DNA of 64,000 nt from assembly GCA_018296165.2 (NCBI GenBank), contig JACKQL020000072.1, positions 182,215-246,214 on the forward strand, in the 5' to 3' direction. Under the pieces are notes generated by a model that saw only the letters and a program-made list of their open reading frames with translations, made no database searches and was not told the origin of the DNA. This DNA comes from Termitomyces sp. T153 (Eukaryota > Basidiomycota > Agaricomycetes > Agaricales > Lyophyllaceae). This document shows positions 56,291 to 64,000 of this stretch, one piece after another (the first letter of the stretch is position 1; the number at the start of each line of letters is the position of its first letter). The position numbers and the translations under genes were made by a program.

Positions 56291-57052
56291 TCAAAGCATG
56301 AGGCCGAAAAAGCCGGCAACGATCAAACCGAAAAAGCCCATCCCGTCTCCCTTGCCCATCGCTGCGCTTGATGAAGTCGAGGCGGGTGCGCTAGTGCTGC
56401 CGATCGATGTTCCTGAATGGCTAGTGACCGGCACAGTCAAAGTTGGCCTGACGCTGGAGCCCTGACCTGCGCTAGAGCTAACCGGTGCACTGGGTGCGCT
56501 GACGGGTACACTGACGGGTACGCTGACGCTCGCTCCTGTGGATGCTCCCGTCGACACCTCCGTGGACGATGCAGTAGCCTCAGTGGTGGCAGAGCCTGTG
56601 ACAGTCCCTGATGATGATCCTGATGGGGTGGCACCGACTGAACCCAGGAAGCGTTAACCTCAAATGAACAATACAAACAAGAAGAACGTACTGGAACCAC
56701 ACTCTTGTGCTTGGAGTGCTAGTGCAGCCTGTAAGTCCTGCGCCGTACAATTTGCTTGGAGGCACCCTTGAGCTTCGCTCTGGAACTGAGTAGATGTGCA
56801 CACGCAGGACGTGTCAGTGCTATAAGATGATTGAACTGGTAAGGCACAATATCATGATTTTATAGGCAGAAAAACGTACAAAGTGCAGCCTACAGATTGC
56901 GCGGCGGTGGTGACACAGCTAAGAATACAGGGAGAGATGCCCGCTGGAAGGGAAGCCGAAGGCTCGGAAGCGGCACTGGTTTCTGTAGCATCACCGTGCG
57001 CAAATGCGCAAGAAGCGACGACGGTAAGGGCGAAGAAAATTTTGGAGTGCAT
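56291..57052 (-). CDS. CFEM-domain GPI-anchored protein 1
   Basis: CFEM proteins are fungal surface proteins with an eight-cysteine fold; some bind haem or act in host or surface interaction. MHSKIFFALTVVASCAFAHG (57052) is a signal peptide. Over two exons the CFEM domain shows all eight cysteines in the standard spacing: PCILSCVTTAAQSVGC, then (after the intron at about 56833-56877) TDTSCVCTSTQFQSEAQGC, LQANC and QAQEC. A second intron (about 56648-56690) precedes a long Ser/Thr/Val/Pro-rich stalk with VPVSVPVSAP-type repeats. The end (SSAAMGKGDGMG, then FFGLIVAGFFGLML) is a GPI-attachment site and hydrophobic tail, stop at 56291. About 200 residues; intact. The Asp of haem-binding CFEM proteins seems present before the fourth Cys (TDTSC). 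Confidence 0.88.
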
Positions 57053-59589
57053 CAGACAAGTCGTGAGTATAGTCGTTTGGTGGAGAAGAGACTGCGGAGT
57101 GAGGTTCAATTTAAGCATCTTGGAAGGTCCGTTATTAGCTAATGCGAGGAAGAATGATGGACGCCCCTCCGGACCCTGTCAGGTCCGACCCTGTTTTTAA
57201 ATCCTTATGGTCTCACGAGGCCCTTGCTCTTTGCACAAATCAACAAGGTTTACCACTTTGAGTCGCTTATTCTTCGCTTGTTCTTCTCGTCTGTCTGCTT
57301 CCACGTGTAACTGTTTGGGGGGTTAACGCTTATGCCATATACTTAGTGTCAAGAAGACTCATGGTTTGCCGCTTCGACATTCACTTTGAAATTTTCCGCA
57401 TTCGCATTCGTCATCTTGCTGAAATTTTGAACTCCGTATGATGTGTATTGATGGAACAGCCGGCATTGGAAGCTCGTACCTTCATTGATGGCCAGACAGT
57501 TGTCTTGAAGCTCTACAACTTTTCCGACCGATTTATACATTTACCCCAAACGCCAAGTCAATGGGGACGTTTTCAGTTTCGTGATCTACATATGTGCTGA
57601 TCGTGTAAGTGTTCCCAAGAAAATATCGAAAAGGCATGGGTAAAGAAGCCTATCACGGTCAGGAATAATAAGGTTACCGGTCGGTTTGAACATTCCATTC
57701 CAATAAATAGATGGAAGTAAAATTGATAGAGGCGGACCGTGAGTGTCGTAAGTGTTACCGCGAGTATATTCCACCAAAGTACCCAATCTCCCACTATGTA
57801 GAAACCTGTGTTCTCATTTTTACGTTACTCACGTCCCAAGTGACAGCGGAGGTCCATTTCAAGGCGCCAATTGAATCCGTGCTGATTGAATTCGACAACG
57901 ATCGCCGGTATTGGCGTCCTGGTGTCTCAGTCCTCTGTAAACAGTGCAGCATCAGATAATTCGATGCAACTGAATATATTAAGAACAGATTCGCACAATG
58001 CGGGACCAATTTCACCGCCTACCAATACGAGCAAAGGAGACGAAAAGGAACCATCTTATGGTCGAATAACCAAGAGAAAGGTAGACGGCAGAGACCGTTG
58101 ACAGCCTTACCATGTTCAACGCTCAAAAGTTGAAAGTTGATTTCTTTGATATCCTTGATATGCGGTCCGAGCTAGATTGGTAATCAGCCCCTCTGTACTC
58201 GAGCTTGTCTCCGTCAGAGGGATCGGTCACCGGTCTAGGTCTGAGCCTCAATCGTATTGTGCGAGCTAAGCATCTGAATGTAATAAAGCTTTAATAGTCC
58301 AGGAAACAAAACACATTCTTGCATCTTTCCGTTGCAGAGACAAACTTTCGACCTGTCAAAATCCAAAATGTAAAAGATCTATGAGTGTATGAATGGAAAA
58401 ACCTTTCCTGTGTTGACTCATCCGCAAGACTAGGATAGTGGACCCGTAGACCGAAGTTCGGAATGAGTGTCGTGGCGAAGGAAGAAGAATGTTGACCTAT
58501 CGAAATTGCCTCAACTTGTCGCCCTCTAGCTCTCGATTGTGCCAAGACGGGGAAGCGCAGCCACGGTCGAGAAAGATAGAAGGGTAACATGACGGGTATG
58601 GATTTTCATAAAGGCATGATTATATACATACGCCTTACAATGGCAGCATGGAGATTCGAGAACCGTGGTGTTCTCCATTTTTTCTGGCAGCGTCCATACT
58701 CGGTACTTGCTTTTGAAGCACTATGCGAAGATGTAGAAAGTGCGCTTATAAGTAGAGACGGAAGCGGAAGGCTGTGACACTTACTGAGGTTTAAATGAGG
58801 CATCGAAATGAGTCAAATGTCCATCATTTGAATATTTGATGAACAAGCGGTACATTGATGCATTAGAAGGCTGATCAAGCAAGTTGTTGAAGTCATCTTC
58901 CGAACAATCATATGTTATGAAGCAATTAGGTGAAACTAAACGTCCCCGATTAGAAGTGAGTGTTAGAGAGATCTTACGTCGATTGTTACTGATGTCCTTT
59001 CTGAAACCACAAGAGTTTGGAGAAATTGTTTTCTCCGTGTAAAGTTCTCATCTTCACTCATCGATCGAAGCTCATTCGGGAGGTTTCCTTCAGAAAAGCC
59101 TTCTTCGCCGTCGGACAGATGTCGTTTCCTCGGTTGAGATCAGGAGCGACCGGTCACATAGTCGAACGTCGCTCACCCATGCTCAAAGTGAACTTCTTTC
59201 GAATCCAATTTATCGGCTGGCGAAGAGATCCCGCAGTCGCTACTGAGATGATAGGCTGATTCTTGGACAAGATCGTGAAAACAAACGAGATAAAGATTGG
59301 AAGAGGAAAAATAAGAGATCCATTCGGCCGTGAGCTCTGCACCATCCGGATTGAAGGGCAGAAATAACGAATCCTGAGTGGCTACTTTGGGTCATAGGGA
59401 CGGAGGTCGGGCCATAGTCTAATAATCATTTCTGGCAGGAGTACCTGGTCCATCAGGCTCACCAAGAATATCCGAGTGCCTTGTTTCAGGCGCAAACTGA
59501 AAAGACAGATGGATTAAAGGTATGATACAAACACCTGTCATCGATAGCTCAAGAACACGAAAAAAAAAAATTCAAGTCCGTAGGGTCAC
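57053..59589. other. 2.5 kb with no recognised gene
   Basis: Short frames occur on both strands (minus 57349-57540, 57573-57794, 57794-58015, 58291-58590; plus 57711-57959, 57886-58101, 58589-58777, 59017-59259). Some look moderately protein-like (the minus strand near 57.6-57.9 kb), but no motif or exon chain was convincing. Confidence 0.3.
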
Positions 59590-60510
59590 TTATAACAGCG
59601 CAAGAAGTCCAACAACGAGCGCACCGATGGCACTCACTCCTTCTCCCGGCACGATACTAGACGCAGCGTTCGTAGACGTAGACGATGTAATGGCGGTGAG
59701 GGTGCTCGACAGAATTGTGATGCTTGGTGGAGGGGAAGACAGGGTGCTGGGACCAGATGTGAGGGAAAAACTTGAAGTAGATACTGCTTCTATGGAAGTT
59801 GCAGTCTCAATTGAGTTAGGGGACGTGGTGGACGTGATGGACGTGGTGGGTGCGGTGGGTGCGGTGGGTGCGGTGGATGTGGTGAATGTGGTGAATGTGG
59901 TGGGTATGGCCAATGTAGTCGACGGGAGAACTGTTGATCCGGAGAGAGTAGAAGCAACCTCAGAAATCGAAGACGCTGGTTGAATGGAGGAGAGGATTGA
60001 TATCGGTGGAGAAGGAGTGGCGTTAATTGAAACAGTCGCTGTCAACTAATCAGGCGGTATTTTCATTGAGATCAAAGATGAACTACACTCAGTCTCAGAC
60101 GAGGAGGGCAGCGCGCTAGAAACTGAAGGCTGGGATTAGACATTGACATTCAACAAAAAAATGAGACGCACCAGAGCCGCATAATTCTCCTAAGAGCCCG
60201 TTGACTGAGCTCTGATCTTGTGTCGAGCATGTTTGTTTGGAGCAGGTCAATGTTGCGTCTGTGGCTGGGGTTCTACAGAGACATGCAAGATCGGTTCTAT
60301 GGTAGCACAACGTCAGCGTTCGTTAGCTTTTGAAATTAAGTATAGCACATACAAAGAACAACCGGAAGCAATGAGTGCTGTAGTCGCACATGTCTGTCCA
60401 CATGAAGGAATTCCATTCAGGCCCTGAGCATTGACCGATAACAAGAAAACCAAGTGGACAAAGACTCCAAATAACATAGGATTTGAAGTGAACGTCGCCA
60501 GATGAACCAT
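59590..60510 (-). CDS. CFEM-domain GPI-anchored protein 2
   Basis: [20 protein letters not shown] and [10 protein letters not shown] form a signal peptide from 60510. The CFEM cysteines follow: [17 protein letters not shown], an intron at about 60297-60350, [23 protein letters not shown] and LGELC, eight in all. An Asp precedes the fourth Cys (TDLAC), as in haem-binding members. Further introns at about 60130-60172 and 60047-60090 join to [11 protein letters not shown] and then a Ser/Thr-rich stalk with a nine-base minisatellite (TAP/TFT tripeptides). The end ([23 protein letters not shown]) is a GPI signal, stop at 59590-59592. It lies on the same strand as the first CFEM gene, 2.5 kb away. 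The sequences outside the cysteines differ, so any duplication is old. Confidence 0.82.
59824..59912. repeat. Nine-base minisatellite in the CFEM2 stalk
   Basis: About nine imperfect units of gtggtgggt/gcggtgggt/gtggtgaat keep the reading frame and encode Thr/Ala/Pro-rich tripeptides in the wall-spanning stalk. Confidence 0.8.
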
Positions 60511-61413
60511 TGCTGGTGGGTCACAAGTTTATCAGCAGACAAAGACCTGAAGAGAATAAATAGAAAGCGTGGGTCAAAGAGTGGACGTTTCGACTGTTTC
60601 ATATTGGGAAAGCAGGGGGAAAAGATTGATCCTAAACTTTTGACCCATCCATATGCCCTGTCTCAGCTGACAACAGGTTTTGACGGCTCACGGCTTCTGA
60701 AGAGTTGCTTAGCAAAGAGCCATAAATGCCGGAATGCCGTATGATTTACAGCAGCCAAAGGCCATACAGTTTCGCGACCAGCTTTAGTTGAAACTCCGAA
60801 AACGAGCTCGTTCGGTTCATCACGTCCATTCTAAATACTTTTGTATATATGCACAAGTGACAATGTTGTGGCTACTTACATATATCATTCTTCCTTGACA
60901 CGGCCTGTATCTCAACTAATGATGATGTCAGTCGAGTACCGCCTCAATTCTTGATGCTAGCTTATGACACAGTTCACAATTGGACCAGCCTAAAATTATC
61001 TACTGAATTCCATCCATATGCAGATATCGGTGACATGAACAATTCGGAGCAGTTGCCTCATCTGAGGGCTCAGTAGACTGATCATTATGATGAACTTCCA
61101 TGTCGGAATGTATCATCTCACTTCCAAGGGCCCTCAGGTAGACCATGAGAAGATTGTTATGAAATAGCATCCGACGATTTCATTAGAAAAACACTGATCC
61201 TCGAGATATGCTTAAGCATGCCAGAATTTCTGCGCCTATGTCGAATACTCCAGCTCCATTGTAGCTACCATTTTGCGATATGTGCATTCAGAAGCGTAGA
61301 CACGCTTCTGGAATACAAACTTTATCTCGTTAATGATCCCTGGAAGTGCATTGAATGTAGAGAATATTTGTGTACCACGAATACGATCAATCTGTAGATC
61401 AAAGGTCGAAGTA
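60511..61413. other. Intergenic
   Basis: No gene is recognised between the CFEM2 start and the BTB gene end. An 80-codon plus-strand frame at 60502-60744 overlaps the CFEM2 start and is probably chance. Confidence 0.3.
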
Positions 61414-62397
61414 TCACAAGTATGCGCTAAAAGGCAAAATTTCTCCAATTGTGGTTTTTACTGAGGTACTCCACCTGCGGGCTCTGTCAATGCATCGGTC
61501 GCAAGACAGAAGGTCCAAGCTGATCCTGACAGACACAATTTCTTCAAAACGTGCAATCTGTGATGGTAAACAGTCCACCTCGCTCCGGACGTGATCTCTG
61601 AACGGCTTCCATAACTCGCACTCCTTTAAGCCACCTTTGTGCAGAGTGGGAATATGGATATCCCGTGTGTATATCCACGGTAAAGCAACCATCCACTGTT
61701 GCCTGTATGCCAGCTTGTAAAAAGAGATGAGTTGTCATAGCTGGGATAGACCTTGAGTAACCAGTATACGCACCCATATGTAGAAAATCTGAGAGTTTCT
61801 TCCAAAAAATTCTTCTATTTCAGCGGGTTCTCTGACTACTGTATACGATGCTGCTTGATCTGCGAGGTCCTTGTGCCCATGCTTGACTGCATATTTCGAG
61901 ACGTGCATTGGCCACAGAGATGCATTTGCCCTATTCGCGAGTCAGCGGTTAATTATCATAACATTCAACCTCTCAAAACGTACTTCATACAAAGTTTACA
62001 GACCATCATTGCATTGAAAATGAGATACTTTTCGGCCGCATTAGCAAGCTCTTCAAGTTCTCTGAACGGAAGCTTCTCGATGTCGGGCTGCGGCCTCAAA
62101 TGCATATACTGAAGCAGCAGTCTCACTGTATTACTGCTCTCGTTCAAGTAGACCACTTGAGAGTCTGTCTCGCCTGAGTTAAAAGAGGAAGGAGGGAACC
62201 CTTCGCTATATCGCTCGAGATTCCGTGCATGAGCGGCAAACGACACGCCATCAGATGAGACAAGGATCAGGTCTGCCTCCAGCGAGCAATCAGGGCATTC
62301 TATTTCATTTCAAAAGACAATGAACAATTATACTCAAGTCAAAGTTTGAAGGAGACACACCAATAACTTTCGACTCGTGTTTTTTCAGTCCGATCAT
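61414..62397 (-). CDS. BTB/POZ-domain protein
   Basis: BTB domains mediate dimerisation, and Agaricomycetes carry large numbers of such single-domain proteins of unknown role. MIGLKKHESKVI starts at 62397 (a second possible ATG lies three codons upstream). After an intron (62301-62359) the domain reads ECPDCSLEADLILVSSDG, FAAHARNLERYSEGFPPSSF, TVRLLLQYMHLRPQPDIEKL and LEELANAAEKYLIFNAMMV. A second intron (about 61930-61983) leads to ANASLWPMHVSKYAVKHGHK and DLADQAASYTVVREPAE; a third (about 61715-61775) leads to LAYRQQWMVALPWIY, CDRCIDRARRWSTSVKTT and the stop at 61414-61416. All joins keep frame, giving about 270 residues. It seems intact. Confidence 0.85.
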
Positions 62398-64000
62398 GGT
62401 GGTCATGAAGAAACCGTCAACTAGCGCCCTAACTGGCAAGTACATAGTTCGGCTCGGCTTGAGCTCGGCATGATCCCGATGATACTAATGTAACTCTCTC
62501 CACAGCACTTAATGGCCTTGAAATCAACATAATAAGGACATTCTGGGTAGCACTCCTGTCAATCCAACGAGTGTCGTTGAGATGGCAGTCAGAACTTTCT
62601 CAGGATTGGCGCCCGTCGAAGTCGGCCTGCGAGTTCGTAGCTCCAGGTCACTTTCCTCTCTTAGATCTCATGATTCGCTTATGAATCTAGCATTCTTATT
62701 GGACTGAACCACTTAAGGAAGAGGGGTCTCTTAAGTGACGATGGAATGATGCAATGATTTCCAGCAGCACTAGTACTCGTAGAGCCTTGATAGTTCGACG
62801 TCGTTCAATCCAACTGCGGCAGAAAGTAATGCTTGAGTATTCTACGATACACGACCCTACTATATCATCCGTTCACCATGCCCCCGTTTAAGATTGCATG
62901 CCGCTGTACTCACATCTGCTTCTTCGTCAAGCCGTTGACAAATTTCTAATGTTTTCCCTCTTTGCCACACCTAATAATTTTCCTGATATCGAGCACGAAC
63001 CGTTTCCATTGGGGTATTTTTTGTGCTTGTAACGACAAGATACTGGTAGTCCATATCGCCAAGTGGCAGCTCCAGTTTTCTACTTTGGGACTTGCCCGAA
63101 ATATGTTAGAAGAATGCTGAGTAGCATGCGAGGATACCAGGACATCTTCGATCACTCGTTCATTGATACCCAGCCCCACTGAAATTATAGCTTTCCGCTC
63201 TTAAGGTGTGCAAAACAGAGATGTGGTACTCGAAAGGTGTTATGTCAAGAGAAAGTAGTCATAGATACTAGGTTTTGGAGGGCGTGTGAGGGCTCTTCTT
63301 ACAAACGATCTAGTGATACATTCAACAAGTTTCTTGTCGAGATATAGATGAGATGTCATTTCTTACGCGGACTGTCTGATTGTAACGTATTGCACTGTGT
63401 ATTTTCTAATCAGGTTTGTGACAATAAACTACAAAATCTATGATCGACTTACTGACAACGATAGTGTTCTTGTCCTCGAGTGCAAGATTGAATATCTTAG
63501 CAGATGCATATGTCGGGATATGTCCAAGATCGTGATTAATGCTGCCTTATCAGTGAACATCGCACCTTCTCAACTTTTACGACCTTCAACAGCCGGCATA
63601 AATGACCGTGTATGGGAAATAGTAACGACATTGGCGAGAGGTAGCCCCTACCGCATGACCATCGGAGCATCGTAGTCAGTCTGTTCCGTTCCGTATGGTC
63701 GGAGTGACCTATGTTGCAATCATCACGTCACTTACCTTGACCCGTCGACGTTGCAGCTCATAAGTTTCGAATATTAACATCATGAATATATCTTCTATCT
63801 CTCCGATCCAGGATGCGGTCATGGAAACGTGAACTCATTTAGATGGGAGTAAGGGGGAAAAGGTCTGTCATTATTCCAAACGTCGTTGAGCGCGGAGTAC
63901 TAACAAGAATTGATTATCATATGCATGGCCGGCACAACAACTCGCAACAGTACGTAAATCGGTGAGTAATATCCTCTGAGACCTCGATACTGTGGATCGC
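62398..64000. other. Right end of window, no recognised gene
   Basis: Unrecognised short frames lie at 62946-63179 (minus) and 63397-63675 (plus, MYFLIRFVTINYKI). I saw no RNA gene or repeat. Part of a gene extending beyond 64000 could be missed. Confidence 0.3.

Noticed and set aside
1..64000. CRISPR arrays, operons, Shine-Dalgarno sites
   Set aside because: This is eukaryotic DNA; I saw no regularly spaced direct repeats with unique spacers.

Overview
The window is nuclear DNA of a mushroom-forming basidiomycete (Agaricomycetes). The evidence is: genes split by many 45-70 nt introns; Plavaka (KDZ) transposase, DUF6698, chromodomain Gypsy and Copia elements of the kind that fill these genomes; an A-T-R adenylate-forming reductase; CFEM/GPI wall proteins; a BTB protein; and two multi-exon seven-helix membrane proteins.

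The left 41 kb is a transposon-rich, rearranged block. Two pairs of inverted repeats sit around almost the same centre (about 16.6-17.1 kb). The outer pair (1-2376 and 31818-34262) carries the heads of a Plavaka transposase and a DUF6698 gene in divergent orientation. The inner pair (6317-9886 and 23342-26855) carries a broken GDA1 nucleotidase gene, an intron-containing tRNA-Glu(CUC), a degraded conserved fungal gene of unknown function and the first bases of a scavenger decapping (DcpS) gene. Between the inner arms lie the rest of the broken dcpS, 5'-truncated Gypsy elements, a Copia fragment, a seven-helix membrane protein gene and a 5'-truncated FAD-linked oxidase gene. A LINE lies in the left outer spacer and a Copia in the right one.

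Most transposon DNA here is strikingly poor in CpG (none at all in bases 1-5230), while the gene-bearing DNA has normal CpG. This suggests long-term CpG methylation and deamination over the transposons.

The right 22 kb is ordinary gene territory: a decayed F-box gene (41.5-43.0 kb), an adenylate-forming reductase with lesions (43.5-47.4 kb), an apparently intact J-domain protein (48.0-49.4 kb), a seven-helix membrane protein (51.7-53.1 kb), two tandem-repeat patches (54.3 and 55.2-55.6 kb), two CFEM proteins (56.3-57.1 and 59.6-60.5 kb) and a BTB protein (61.4-62.4 kb). Several stretches between them hold nothing I can name. Exon structures were assembled by eye from GT-AG boundaries and conserved motifs and need transcript support.
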